Source: an uncultured Spirochaetales bacterium
Lineage (GTDB): Bacteria; Spirochaetota; Spirochaetia; Sphaerochaetales; Sphaerochaetaceae
Direction: 5' to 3'
NCBI GenBank assembly: GCA_944390045.1
Contig: CALXOO010000012.1
Location: 1-48,967, forward strand
Length of the DNA: 48,967 nucleotides
Notes under the pieces: model-generated
The model's input: the letters and a program-made list of their open reading frames with translations, nothing else
The model's database searches: none
Told to the model about the DNA's origin: nothing
In this document: positions 1 to 8,955 of the stretch, piece by piece
Numbering within the stretch: position 1 is the first letter of the stretch
Layout: every line of letters begins with the position of its first letter
Position numbers and translations under genes: made by a program

Positions 1-99
1 GCGATCAGCGCGGACTACAGGAATGGAGTCCTGGTGGTCGACATTCCCAAGAAGGCGGAAGTGCAGCCCAGAAGAATCGAGGTGAAAATAACCAGGTAA
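1..99 (+). CDS. Small heat-shock protein (Hsp20/alpha-crystallin), C-terminal end only
   Basis: The first 32 codons of the window, read in frame 1 to a TAA, give the end of an alpha-crystallin domain. The stretch DYRNGVLVVDIPKKAEVQP is the typical last beta-strand motif (NGVL.V..PK) followed by a short basic tail (RRIEVKITR). The family consists of ATP-independent holdases that keep unfolded cytosolic proteins soluble. The start and most of the domain lie left of the window. A hairpin terminator follows at 154-200. Confidence 0.75.
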   Translation, partial: AISADYRNGVLVVDIPKKAEVQPRRIEVKITR

Positions 100-153
100 G
101 ATAGACCTGAAAGACATACATAGGATGGATGGTTGCCCACACAGCCATACGGT

Positions 154-200
154 GGCCTGTCAGTGCACGGGAGAGATGCCTGACAGGCCTCTTTCTGTCT
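154..200 (+). terminator. Rho-independent terminator after hsp20
   Basis: A perfect 10-bp stem (GGCCTGTCAG at 154-163 with CTGACAGGCC at 180-189) is followed by the T-rich run TCTTTCTGTCTT. There is no T-run on the other side, so it should mainly stop transcription coming from the left. Confidence 0.75.
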
Positions 201-213
201 TCAGTGCAAGGTA

Positions 214-2619
214 CTACCTGCTTGCCCAGCTGAGGTCCCTTGCCACGAGCTGCCCGGTGAAGTCCTCAAGCTCCAGCTGTCCGTCAGGAATGAATGTGAC
301 GACCTTCTGGGCCGTGGGCCTGATTGAGAAGAGGTTCTCGCTGAAGCTGCCTGCGATGCTGCCGGCATCCAGCATGACCTGGAATGCGGGGTGCATGCAG
401 CTGACTGTGCAAAGGAAGTTCCTGCCGCTTCTGGTCACCTCGACCTTCAGCCCGGGATCCGTGAAGTGACAGCGCTTGGGCTCCTCAAGCAGGACCATGT
501 CCTCCCTGTATATCTCCGGCGTCGAGAGCTTGACATAGGCGAAGGCGCGTCCCGTGTCCTTTATGAAGGTGTAGTCGGTCGAGCAGATCTTCTCGACCGA
601 ACGGGCGGCGAGGACCTTCCTGAACACCTGCATCCTCAGCTTGTCTCCCGTGAAGGATGAGAACTTCAGTGAGACCTTGACTTCGGTGTCGGCATCTGTG
701 TCGTTCTGGGCCCAGACCGTGATCCTCCCTCCTTCACGTTTGCAGATTGTCGTGATGGGGGAGAAGAGGTTCCTCAGCTGGTACATCAGCATCTTCCACT
801 TTCCAGTGTACTCAATAGCGCCCTCATCTGCGGCCGGCCAGGGGGATGTGAGTGACTTGATGAAAAGTCCGCTGCACACTCCGCCTGCGATGCGGTATGA
901 GTTGACAGTCTCTGAGATGACTTCCGCCTGAGCAAGCTGGGACAGGTATATCATTTTCTCAAGACTGTCCGGGAACCTGTAATGGGCCAGTATGTTTGAC
1001 ACGATCAGCTCGAAGGCTCCTACCGTGCCCTGGCGGCGCATCATGCTGTCAGTGGCAATGTTCATCTCTCCCGGGGCACAGAACTCCCTTACCAGGCTGG
1101 GTGAGGGGAAGGAAGGGAAAGAGACTGACGTGCTGAAGCGCGGCAGGCCGCCGGCACGCCTGTGTGCGGGTGTGGCATCGTCCGCCGTGAAGCTCAGACC
1201 GTAAGCCGGACCCTCATGCTCCCTGACCGTCGAGGTCAGAGTCTCCGCACCGGAGTGCGGAACGTAGAGCGCGCCTGGTGCGAGGGTGCGGACCATGCGC
1301 TCCACAAGGCCGTGATTGATCCTGTCATAGGCCACGGCTCCCTTCCTGTCAAGCTCCCCGATTCCGGGACAGCCCCCCGCGCTCCATACCGCTATGCTCG
1401 GGTGGCTCTTGAGACGGAGTATCTGGTATGTGAGCTCATCCTCTGCAGATCTGGCGAAGGAACCGTCCTGCGGGTATTCGCAGCCGTTGAACATCAGATC
1501 CTGCCAGACGATCAGGCCCAGCCTGTCGCAGCTGTCATAGAATGTCTCGCTCTCATAGGCACTGGATGCGTGCACCCTGACTGCGTTTATGCCGACCTGT
1601 GCGGCGCTCTGGAGTGCGTGTATCGTGCGGCTTGATCCGACGCGGGATGGCAGGATGTCAAGACCTGTCCAGGTGATGCCCTTTATGAAGACCTTCCTGT
1701 CGTTGACTATCAGGCTGAAGCCCCTTCCGTATCCGTCAGCGCTGTTGTCGATTTCCACAGTGCGGAAGGCTATCATGCGGCGGTCTGTATGAGAGGCGAA
1801 GGCGATGTCCATCGCATAAAGGTGCTGTCCGCCCATGCCCGCCGGCTGCCAGGGCACGACGTCCTCCTGTGCGATCGCGAAGGTATAAGAGTAGTATTCC
1901 CTGTCACGGCTCAGCCTTGTGACAGTCCTCTCGCAGCGGCCTGCCACCTGCACGGAGAAGTCGGCATCGCATTCGCGGAACACTTTCGCTGTCACTTCCA
2001 CCTTCATGATCCAGTTGTGATCCACGAGGCGCGGAGTGCAGTTCCAGCTCTTGACGATGAGTGTGTCGTCGCTGATGATCCTCACGGGCTCATAGACGCC
2101 CGCCGGCGTTATGGAGTAGGGGCCCCAGTGCCGCACGCTCTTGCGCACGAGCGAGGATCTGGGCAGGCCGGGACAGGCCTTCTCGAGAGCCTCCATCCTC
2201 TCCTCGAGGTTGTCGAAGATGATCTGGATCGTGTTCTGCCCCTCCTCAAGGATGTTCGTCACATCGACAAGGTAGCGGGCAAAGGCGTTGTCAGTTCTCA
2301 GGACAGTCTTCCCGTTCAGCACGACTGCGGCAAAGCAGTCTACTGAGGACAGGACAAGTGTGGATATCTCACCTGCTGCCCTGTGGAAGGTGAAGCTGTG
2401 CTCCATCAGCCATCCTGTCCTGTTGACGAAGGATGCCCTGCCGGCATTGTCTCCCTTGCAGGGGTCAAGGATCAGGCCCTTGGACAGGAGGACGGAGTGG
2501 ATGTCTGCCGGCATTCTGAAGTCCACTGCGGCATCCCCGTTCGCGCACAGATGGTGGTTTACTATGTCTTTGTCGAGTGCCCTCAGTGTCCAGGGGCCCT
2601 CAAGGACTATTGTGTTCAT
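214..2619 (-). CDS. GH2 beta-mannosidase-like protein lacking both catalytic Glu (predicted pseudoenzyme)
   Basis: The 801-aa protein has the beta-mannosidase layout: N-terminal jelly-roll, immunoglobulin-like domain, TIM barrel and C-terminal domain. Landmarks are ETFYDSCDRLGLIVWQDLMF, HPSIAVW (W412), SFPSFPS (about 501-507), YLSQLAQAEVI and the YTGKWKMLMY stretch. Active family members have an acid/base Glu in W-C-G-N-N-E and a nucleophile Glu in P-R-F-V-S-E-F-G. Here these align to WSAGGC (C417) and PRFSTSVS (S498), so both carboxylates are gone, and the usual WQLND motif reads IKSLT. The frame is open throughout, so this looks like a maintained non-catalytic protein rather than fresh decay. 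There is no signal peptide. The start at 2619 is chosen because homology begins there (MNTIVLEGPW) and a -10 lies 6 nt upstream; the frame stays open further upstream without homology. It could bind mannosides or act as a regulator or partner, but the role is unknown. Confidence 0.8.
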   Translation of the reverse strand: MNTIVLEGPWTLRALDKDIVNHHLCANGDAAVDFRMPADIHSVLLSKGLILDPCKGDNAGRASFVNRTGWLMEHSFTFHRAAGEISTLVLSSVDCFAAVVLNGKTVLRTDNAFARYLVDVTNILEEGQNTIQIIFDNLEERMEALEKACPGLPRSSLVRKSVRHWGPYSITPAGVYEPVRIISDDTLIVKSWNCTPRLVDHNWIMKVEVTAKVFRECDADFSVQVAGRCERTVTRLSRDREYYSYTFAIAQEDVVPWQPAGMGGQHLYAMDIAFASHTDRRMIAFRTVEIDNSADGYGRGFSLIVNDRKVFIKGITWTGLDILPSRVGSSRTIHALQSAAQVGINAVRVHASSAYESETFYDSCDRLGLIVWQDLMFNGCEYPQDGSFARSAEDELTYQILRLKSHPSIAVWSAGGCPGIGELDRKGAVAYDRINHGLVERMVRTLAPGALYVPHSGAETLTSTVREHEGPAYGLSFTADDATPAHRRAGGLPRFSTSVSFPSFPSPSLVREFCAPGEMNIATDSMMRRQGTVGAFELIVSNILAHYRFPDSLEKMIYLSQLAQAEVISETVNSYRIAGGVCSGLFIKSLTSPWPAADEGAIEYTGKWKMLMYQLRNLFSPITTICKREGGRITVWAQNDTDADTEVKVSLKFSSFTGDKLRMQVFRKVLAARSVEKICSTDYTFIKDTGRAFAYVKLSTPEIYREDMVLLEEPKRCHFTDPGLKVEVTRSGRNFLCTVSCMHPAFQVMLDAGSIAGSFSENLFSIRPTAQKVVTFIPDGQLELEDFTGQLVARDLSWASR

Positions 2620-2625
2620 AATCAA

Positions 2626-2653
2626 AGTATACAGCCTCGCCGGACCGGGACAA
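2626..2653 (-). promoter_or_regulatory. Promoter of the GH2-like gene, leaderless arrangement
   Basis: On the minus strand TTGTCC (2653-2648), a 16-bp spacer and TATACT (2631-2626) lie 6 nt before the ATG at 2619. No Shine-Dalgarno sequence fits between them, so the predicted mRNA starts at or next to the start codon. Confidence 0.5.
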
Positions 2654-2672
2654 GGAAATATTTCCATCCATG

Positions 2673-2681
2673 TGCTACAAT
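2673..2681 (+). promoter_or_regulatory. Extended -10 promoter of nadE, leaderless arrangement
   Basis: TGCTACAAT is an extended -10 (TGn plus TACAAT at 2676-2681). It ends 7 nt before the ATG at 2689, with no ribosome binding site and no convincing -35. A second in-frame ATG at 2680 overlaps the -10 itself and is therefore a less likely start. Confidence 0.5.
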
Positions 2682-2688
2682 GCACGCC

Positions 2689-4584
2689 ATGAAGGATGGA
2701 TTTGTCAAAGTGGGCACAGCAAGCCCGCGTGTTACCGTGGCATCTGTTGATGAGAATGTGGAGCGCATCATTGAGCTTGTCGCACTGGCCGACGAGCGGC
2801 ACATCAAGACCCTGGTCTTTCCGGAGCTTTCCCTGACCGGGTACACGATCGGGGATCTGGTATTCTCCAGTGACCTGCTGTGTGCGGCGCGTGAGGGCCT
2901 GATGCGGCTGGCCGGAGAAACCAGGTCCTTCGACACGCTCTTCATAGTCGGACTGCCGTTTGCAGACTGCGGAAAGATCTACAATGTGGCGGCGGCCGTG
3001 CATCACGGCAGGGTTCTTGCCCTGATTCCCAAGACTCATATCCCGTCATACGGCGAGTTCTATGAGACCAGATGGTATGAGCCGGCCTTCAGCGGAATCA
3101 GGACAGTCATGCTCGCAGACTCGCCTGTACCCTTCGGAACGAACATACTGATAAGATCCTCAGCCCTTCCGGCTTACCGCCTGGCTGTCGAGATCTGCGA
3201 GGATCTCTGGGTCCCTTCCAGCCCCAGCGAGGCGCATGCTGCTGCCGGAGCGACGCTTATAGCGAATCTCTCGGCCAGCGATGAGCTGATCGGCAAGGAT
3301 GAGTACAGACGCTCTCTGGTGACAATGCAGTCCGCACGCCTCATATCAGGCTACATCTATGCGAATGCAGGTGAGGGCGAAAGCACGACTGACATGGTCT
3401 TTGCCGGCCACAGCATGATCGCAGAGAACGGAAGTCTGCTTGCAGAGCACTTCCTGCGCACCGGAGACATTCTTGAAAGCGAGATCGACACCTCATACCT
3501 GGAGAGCGAGAGGATGAAGCACACCACCTTCAGGACAACGGGATCTGCCGGTTACCAGGAAGTCTGGACTGACTTCAGGATGGAGGAGACCTGGCTGACA
3601 CGCCACTATCCGCGCTTCCCCTTTGTTCCCGCAGACAGTGATGAGGTGGCCCGCAGGAGCGGACGGATCATCACGCTCCAGGCCCTGGGGCTGAAGAAGA
3701 GAATGGAGCACACCGGTGCGAAGGGTGCAGTCGTGGGCCTGTCCGGCGGGCTGGACTCCACGCTTGCCCTGCTTGTAACGGTGAAGGCCTTCGACATGAT
3801 GGGTCGTGACCGCACTGACATACTGGCGCTGACGATGCCCTGTTTCGGAACCACCGGACGCACCCGCAACAATGCCGGAAGCCTTGCAGCCGCACTTGGC
3901 GTGTCCTTTGAGGAGATCGATATCCGCTCATCAGTGCTGTCCCATTTCAGGGATATCGGGCAGGACGAACACAACTACGATGTCACGTATGAGAATGGTC
4001 AGGCCAGGGAGCGTACCCAGGTCCTGATGGACAGGGCCAACATGACCGGCAGTCTCGTGATCGGAACCGGAGACCTGTCAGAGCTTGCACTCGGATGGGC
4101 CACCTACAACGGCGACCACATGAGCATGTATGCGGTCAACGCCTCTGTTCCCAAGACTCTTGTCCGCTATCTTGTGGGCTGGTTCGCCTCCAGCAACTTC
4201 TCAGGCTGCGGGGCGGTGCTTGAGGACATACTGGCTACCCCAGTCTCTCCGGAGCTGCTTCCGGCAAAGGCTGACGGAAGCATAGCACAGGTGACGGAGG
4301 ACCTGGTCGGGCCATACGAGCTGCACGATTTCTTCCTCTATTACTTCGTGCGCGCCTCATTCAGCCGCAGGAAGATAAGGAGACTGGCTCTCAGGACATT
4401 CGAGGGAGTCTATGATCAGGAGGTCATCGACAAGTGGCTGGACAATTTCTTCCGCCGTTTCTTCAGCCAGCAGTTCAAGCGCTCGTGTCTGCCTGACGGG
4501 CCGAAGGTCGGTTCAGTCACCCTCTCTCCCAGAAGCGACTGGAGAATGCCCAGCGACGCGTCTGCAGCTCTCTGGAGGAAGTAA
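2689..4584 (+). CDS. nadE: Glutamine-dependent NAD+ synthetase
   Basis: This cytosolic enzyme makes NAD+ from deamido-NAD+, ATP and glutamine, the last step of NAD synthesis. The 631-aa protein has an N-terminal nitrilase-type glutaminase with its triad visible: Glu46 in FPELSLTGY, Lys115 in PKTHIPSYGEF and Cys170 in EICEDLW. The C-terminal synthetase domain carries the PP-loop SGGLDS at 352-357 and the GDLSELALGW motif. Length and domain order are normal for the glutamine-dependent type. It is divergent from the GH2-like gene, with 69 bp between the start codons. The start at 2689 is favoured over 2680 because of the -10 position. Confidence 0.95.
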   Translation: MKDGFVKVGTASPRVTVASVDENVERIIELVALADERHIKTLVFPELSLTGYTIGDLVFSSDLLCAAREGLMRLAGETRSFDTLFIVGLPFADCGKIYNVAAAVHHGRVLALIPKTHIPSYGEFYETRWYEPAFSGIRTVMLADSPVPFGTNILIRSSALPAYRLAVEICEDLWVPSSPSEAHAAAGATLIANLSASDELIGKDEYRRSLVTMQSARLISGYIYANAGEGESTTDMVFAGHSMIAENGSLLAEHFLRTGDILESEIDTSYLESERMKHTTFRTTGSAGYQEVWTDFRMEETWLTRHYPRFPFVPADSDEVARRSGRIITLQALGLKKRMEHTGAKGAVVGLSGGLDSTLALLVTVKAFDMMGRDRTDILALTMPCFGTTGRTRNNAGSLAAALGVSFEEIDIRSSVLSHFRDIGQDEHNYDVTYENGQARERTQVLMDRANMTGSLVIGTGDLSELALGWATYNGDHMSMYAVNASVPKTLVRYLVGWFASSNFSGCGAVLEDILATPVSPELLPAKADGSIAQVTEDLVGPYELHDFFLYYFVRASFSRRKIRRLALRTFEGVYDQEVIDKWLDNFFRRFFSQQFKRSCLPDGPKVGSVTLSPRSDWRMPSDASAALWRK

Positions 4585-4675
4585 TCAGGCGCCCGGGCGG
4601 GATCAGTGCTGTTGCCGTGCCTGATGACTGTTCCATGCTTTTTCTTCTGATCTGCAGGTGCCCATCCTCATGGTC

Positions 4676-4704
4676 GTGCAAGAAGAGAGGCTATCTGCTA
4701 GAAT
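4676..4704 (+). promoter_or_regulatory. Promoter of the metallo-hydrolase gene, near-leaderless
   Basis: GTGCAA (4676-4681), a 17-bp spacer and TAGAAT (4699-4704), the latter extended by TG at 4696-4697, end 10 nt before the ATG at 4715. There is no Shine-Dalgarno sequence. The preceding gap 4585-4675 shows only a weak long-loop inverted repeat (ATCAGGC/GCCTGAT) and a T-rich patch near 4636-4648. Confidence 0.45.
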
Positions 4705-4714
4705 GGCTGCTGTC

Positions 4715-5476
4715 ATGAGGATAACCTTTCTTGGAACCGGAACCAGCCATGGAATTCCTGTAATAGGCTGCCACTGCCCCGTATGCACCAGCCCGGACGT
4801 GCACGACAGGCGCTACCGTTCTTCGATCATGGTCGAGGAGGGCGGAAGCCGGCTTGTCGTGGACACCGGCTACGAGTTCAGACTCCAGATGCTCAGGGAA
4901 CACGTGGACTCGCTTGACGGCGTGCTCTACACGCACTCGCATGCTGACCACCTGTCCGGGATAGATGACCTCAGGGTCTTCTCCCAGAAGAGGAATATGA
5001 CGATTTACTCCAACGGGCCGACGCTGAAGTACATAGAAGAGCATTACAGCTATGCCTTCAGCCCGTCAGGCTTCCCCGGCAATCCCCATCTTGAGGCGGT
5101 GGAGCTTGAACCCCTCAGGGAAGTGGAGATAGCGGGCATCAGAGTCATTCCGCTTCCGGTTGAGCACGGCAGAATGACCCATATGCCGATCTATGGCTAC
5201 CGCTTCGGACGCTTTGCATACATAACGGACTGCACCTTCATCCCGGAATCTGTCTTCGATTCGCTCAGGGGAGTCGAGATCTTGGCCATCGGCGGACTGA
5301 GAAAGCGTCCTCATGGTGCCCACTTCTGCTTCGAGGAGGCCCATGCTGCCGGCCGGAGGACAGGTGCCGCAATGATTTATTTCACTCATATCAATCATGA
5401 GACCTGCTATAATGAGATAAATTCGCTTTATCCAGACGCACGTTCCGCCTACGACGGACTGGTATTGGAGGTTTGA
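4715..5476 (+). CDS. PhnP-like metallo-beta-lactamase-fold phosphodiesterase
   Basis: The 253-aa protein begins MRITFLGTGTSHGIPVIGC, the hallmark of the PhnP/tRNase Z-like group that hydrolyses phosphodiesters such as cyclic nucleotides or nucleotide linkages. It has the Zn-binding HSHADH motif (74-79), extra cysteines in CHCPVC (19-24) as in PhnP, a later Asp in ITDCTF, and a C-terminal HINHE. It is cytosolic. No phosphonate (phn) genes are nearby, so the true substrate is open. It sits directly before polA (the next start codon follows its stop), and the polA promoter lies inside its 3' end. Confidence 0.8.
   Translation: MRITFLGTGTSHGIPVIGCHCPVCTSPDVHDRRYRSSIMVEEGGSRLVVDTGYEFRLQMLREHVDSLDGVLYTHSHADHLSGIDDLRVFSQKRNMTIYSNGPTLKYIEEHYSYAFSPSGFPGNPHLEAVELEPLREVEIAGIRVIPLPVEHGRMTHMPIYGYRFGRFAYITDCTFIPESVFDSLRGVEILAIGGLRKRPHGAHFCFEEAHAAGRRTGAAMIYFTHINHETCYNEINSLYPDARSAYDGLVLEV
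5405..5413 (+). promoter_or_regulatory. Perfect extended -10 inside the metallo-hydrolase gene, probably for polA
   Basis: TGCTATAAT matches the extended -10 consensus exactly. It lies 63 nt before the polA ATG, inside the 3' end of the upstream gene, and would give a leader of roughly 57 nt carrying a GGAGG ribosome binding site. Confidence 0.5.
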
Positions 5477-8362
5477 ATGTCAGACGACCTTTTCAGCGCC
5501 GACGATCTTGACCAGGAGCTGCTTGCCAGACAGGCGGCTCAGAAGCCTGCCGTCAGCAGACAGGTCAGGAAGGAGGAGAAAGCACTCGCACCTCTGACGG
5601 GCAAGACACTGTACATCATTGACGGCTACTCCCTCATCTACAGAAGCTATTTCGCCTTTCTCTCACGCCCGCTGACAGACAGTCAGGGCAACAACGTTTC
5701 GGCTTTCTTCGGCTTTTTCAACACGATCTTCATGCTGATCCGCGACTATGAGTTCGATTATTTCGTCGTCGCGATGGACAGCAAGGGTCCGACCTTCCGC
5801 CACAGGATGTACGAGCCGTACAAGGCAAACAGGGAAGCGGCGCCGCAGGACCTGCACTCGCAGGTTCCCCTGATCATGGATGCGCTTGAGAAACTCAACA
5901 TTCCATACATCGCACGCGAGGGCTATGAGGCAGATGACCTGATCGCAACGCTGGCCGCGAATGCCTCCAGACTTGGAATAGAGACAGTCATGGTCACCGG
6001 AGACAAGGATCTCCTGCAGCTTGTCGACGACAGGGTCAGGGCACTCAGGCCGCCGAAGAAGAACCAGCCCCGCTACACGCTTTTCGGAGCGGATGAGGTG
6101 AAGGCTGAGTTCGGCATCTCGCCGTCTCAGATCATTGACTATCTGTCTCTGCTCGGGGACAGCAGTGACAATGTGCCCGGTGTCAGGGGAATAGGGGAAA
6201 AGAGCGCGGTCAAGCTGCTTGAGGAATACGTCTCGCTTGACGGGATCTACAGACATCTGGACTCCCTGTCAAAGGGACTGCGGTCAAAGCTGGAAGAAGG
6301 GCGCGTGGATGCCTACCTGTCCCGTGACCTGGTCAGACTCAAGAGCGATGTGTTCACGCTGGACAGCTTTGATTCAAGCGAGTTCCTCACAAGCACAATC
6401 GACTACCAGGGCGCGGTTGAGGTCTTCAGGAAACACAACTGTTTCTCACTGGCCAAGAGCGCGGCTTCTATGGCCGGCGGAGTGAAAAGCGAGCCTGCCG
6501 CACAGTCTCAGGCACGGGAGACGGAAGACGGAGAAGCCCCCGGAAAGGATGTCACAGAGGATGCAAGCCTGATCGGCCTGGGTGAGTACAGGACGCTGAC
6601 CGATATCCGGACCATAGCCGCCTTCTTTGAGGAAGCCAGACGCTCGACAGGCGTGATCGCCTTTGATACGGAGACAGACAGCCTAGATCCGCTGACGGCG
6701 AACCTGGTAGGCTTCTCATTCTCATACGAGAAACGCAGGGCATTTTACTGTCCGCTTACTGCAGGTGGAAAAGCCTATTTGGCGCTGGATGAGGTGGTGC
6801 GGCTCTTCAGGGAGTGGTTCTCCGGAGGAAAGCTGCGCATTGTAGGGCAGAACCTGAAGTTCGATATCGAGGTGCTGCACCGGATCGGCGTTGGTGGCCT
6901 GGTGATAGAGGCTGATACCATGATCCAGGCCTGGCTGCTTGACTCATCTGCCCCGGCCTTCAATCTCGAGGCCCTGGCGCTCCGCTACCTTTCATATGAG
7001 GCGATCAGCTTTGACGATGTGGTCCCCAAGGGACAGGACTTCTCGGCTGTGGACCTCCAGAGCGCGACGAGGTACTGCGCTGAGGACAGTGATCTTACAT
7101 ACAGGCTGTATCTTCATTTCACGAAGGCCCTTGCCGGGTGCGGCCTGCTGGAAGTGTTCAATACGTACGAGAGGGACCTCATTCCTGTCCTAGCCTCGAT
7201 GGAGGAGGCCGGAGTCTGTCTCGACATCCCGTTCATGAAGCAGCTTGACGTGACTCTCAGCCGCCGGCAGGAAGAGCTGGAGGCCCGGATCAAGGAATAT
7301 GCAGGACACGACTTCAACATAAACTCCACTCAGCAGCTTGGCACCGTGCTCTTCGAGGAGCTGGGGCTGGAAAGCGGGAAACGCACCCAGAGAGGCTTTT
7401 CCACAGCAACCGATGTGCTGGAGAACCTGAGGGGAGCGCATCCGATCATAGAGGCCATACTCTCTTACCGCTCCGTGTCGAAACTGCTGGGAACCTATGT
7501 CGACACACTGCCGCTGATGTGTGACAAAGAGGGCAGGATACACACCAGTTTCCTGCAGACAGGCACTGCCACCGGCAGGCTGTCCAGCAAGAATCCGAAT
7601 CTGCAGAACATACCGATCAGGAGCGAGGACGGGCGGATGATACGCTCTGCCTTTGTCGCCGGCTCCGGCTGCCGCTTCCTCTCGGCAGACTACTCCCAGA
7701 TCGAGCTCGTCGTCCTGGCGCATGTCAGCGGAGACGAGGCCCTGAGGAAGGCCTTCCTGGAGGGAGGGGACGTGCACCGCTATACGGCCAGCCTGATCTT
7801 CGACAAGCCCGCCGACCAGATTGACGCATCGGAGCGCCGCATCGCGAAGACCATCAACTTCGGCATAATGTACGGCATGTCAGCCTTCAGACTGTCCAAT
7901 GAGCTCGGAATCAGCAGGGCGGAGGCACGCACCTTCATTGACCGTTATTTCGAACGGTACAGCGCGGTGAAGGTCTATGTCGACAAGGTCGTGGAGGAGG
8001 CGCAGGAGAAGGGTTATGTCAGGACGCTCGGAGGACACGTGCGCACAGTCATGGGCATAAACAGCCGGAACAAGACCGTAAAGGCCGCTGCCGAGCGCGT
8101 GGCGCTGAACACTATCATCCAGGGCTCGGCTGCGGAGCTGATGAAGAAGGCCATGACAGCCATCTTTGCCCGGCTTGCGGAAGGCGGATACAGGGCCCGC
8201 ATGCTGCTGCAGGTCCATGATGAGCTGATCTTCGAGGTCCCTGTCGAGGAACTTGATGCGGTACGGACTCTGGTCAGGGACTGCATGGAGAATGCTGAGA
8301 AACTGTCGATCCCGCTTCATGTGGGCATTGAGGACGCCGAGCGCTGGGGGGATATGCACTGA
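5477..8362 (+). CDS. polA: DNA polymerase I with 5'-3' and 3'-5' exonuclease domains
   Basis: This 961-aa enzyme fills gaps and removes RNA primers. The N-terminal 5' nuclease starts near residue 42 (TLYIIDGYSLIYRSYFAF). The proofreading domain looks intact: ExoI DTETD, ExoII GQNLKFD and ExoIII YCAEDSD. The polymerase has motif A DYSQIELVVLAH, the O-helix RRIAKTINFGIMYG and motif C QVHDELIFE. An acidic then basic extension of about 40 residues precedes the nuclease domain, which is longer than usual. A GGAGG lies just before the ATG, and the stop overlaps the coaE start by one base (TGATG), so the two are probably translated together. Confidence 0.95.
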   Translation: MSDDLFSADDLDQELLARQAAQKPAVSRQVRKEEKALAPLTGKTLYIIDGYSLIYRSYFAFLSRPLTDSQGNNVSAFFGFFNTIFMLIRDYEFDYFVVAMDSKGPTFRHRMYEPYKANREAAPQDLHSQVPLIMDALEKLNIPYIAREGYEADDLIATLAANASRLGIETVMVTGDKDLLQLVDDRVRALRPPKKNQPRYTLFGADEVKAEFGISPSQIIDYLSLLGDSSDNVPGVRGIGEKSAVKLLEEYVSLDGIYRHLDSLSKGLRSKLEEGRVDAYLSRDLVRLKSDVFTLDSFDSSEFLTSTIDYQGAVEVFRKHNCFSLAKSAASMAGGVKSEPAAQSQARETEDGEAPGKDVTEDASLIGLGEYRTLTDIRTIAAFFEEARRSTGVIAFDTETDSLDPLTANLVGFSFSYEKRRAFYCPLTAGGKAYLALDEVVRLFREWFSGGKLRIVGQNLKFDIEVLHRIGVGGLVIEADTMIQAWLLDSSAPAFNLEALALRYLSYEAISFDDVVPKGQDFSAVDLQSATRYCAEDSDLTYRLYLHFTKALAGCGLLEVFNTYERDLIPVLASMEEAGVCLDIPFMKQLDVTLSRRQEELEARIKEYAGHDFNINSTQQLGTVLFEELGLESGKRTQRGFSTATDVLENLRGAHPIIEAILSYRSVSKLLGTYVDTLPLMCDKEGRIHTSFLQTGTATGRLSSKNPNLQNIPIRSEDGRMIRSAFVAGSGCRFLSADYSQIELVVLAHVSGDEALRKAFLEGGDVHRYTASLIFDKPADQIDASERRIAKTINFGIMYGMSAFRLSNELGISRAEARTFIDRYFERYSAVKVYVDKVVEEAQEKGYVRTLGGHVRTVMGINSRNKTVKAAAERVALNTIIQGSAAELMKKAMTAIFARLAEGGYRARMLLQVHDELIFEVPVEELDAVRTLVRDCMENAEKLSIPLHVGIEDAERWGDMH

Positions 8363-8955
8363 TGGTAATCGGACTGGTCGGAAAAAGCTGTGCCGGCAAG
8401 GATGTGGCGGCAGCACGCTATTCACAGCGCGGAGTGGCATGCATCGATGTCGACGCCCTGGGACATGAATCGCTTGTGGTGAACCGGGACGCGGTCGCAC
8501 AGGCCTTCGGGCCGTCGGTCCTGAATGAGGACGGAAGCGTGAACAGGAAGGCCCTGGGCGCGCTTGTCTTCGCCGATGCCGGCAGGCTTGAGGTCCTGAA
8601 CGGGATCAGTCATCCCTGGATGCGCAGCAGGGTGGAGGACTTTATCAGGAACAGGGATCTGTGCATGATCAACTGTGCGCTGCTTGAGGAGATGGACCTT
8701 GTACCGCTGTGTGACGAGATACTCTTCTTCTGGGCGCCGTTTGAACAGCGTATGGAGAGGGCGCTGAAGCGTGACGGCATTACGCAAGAGGCCTTCAGAC
8801 AGCGCGATTCCAGCCAGAAGGACATCGGATCGACACTCTTCGAATGCGGCCGGAGAGTCATCACGATAATCAACGACCGGGACTTGGAATATCTTTATCG
8901 ACAACTGGACTTCTATTATGATACACTTCAGACCAGAGGTTACGTTTATGGGTAA
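8362..8955 (+). CDS. coaE: Dephospho-CoA kinase
   Basis: This enzyme phosphorylates dephospho-CoA at the 3' hydroxyl, the last step of coenzyme A synthesis. The 197-aa protein has the P-loop GLVGKSCAGKD, the DVDALGHE stretch matching the family's D-A-D-x-L-(A/G)-H, and a region (LNGISHPWM) matching L..I.HP. Overall conservation is modest, but length and motif order fit. It overlaps polA by one base and the next gene by 8 bp, indicating one operon. Confidence 0.85.
   Translation: MVIGLVGKSCAGKDVAAARYSQRGVACIDVDALGHESLVVNRDAVAQAFGPSVLNEDGSVNRKALGALVFADAGRLEVLNGISHPWMRSRVEDFIRNRDLCMINCALLEEMDLVPLCDEILFFWAPFEQRMERALKRDGITQEAFRQRDSSQKDIGSTLFECGRRVITIINDRDLEYLYRQLDFYYDTLQTRGYVYG

Noticed and set aside
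2383..2688. Open frame upstream of nadE extending 98 codons into the GH2-like gene
   Set aside because: No homology, antisense to a recognisable gene, and the nitrilase domain begins at 2689 next to a -10 element.
2620..3039. 140-codon upstream extension of the GH2-like frame
   Set aside because: It is antisense to nadE and has no domain similarity; homology begins exactly at the ATG at 2619.
4585..4675. Terminator after nadE
   Set aside because: The only pairing found is a 7-bp stem with a loop of nearly 30 bases before a broken T-run; too weak to annotate.
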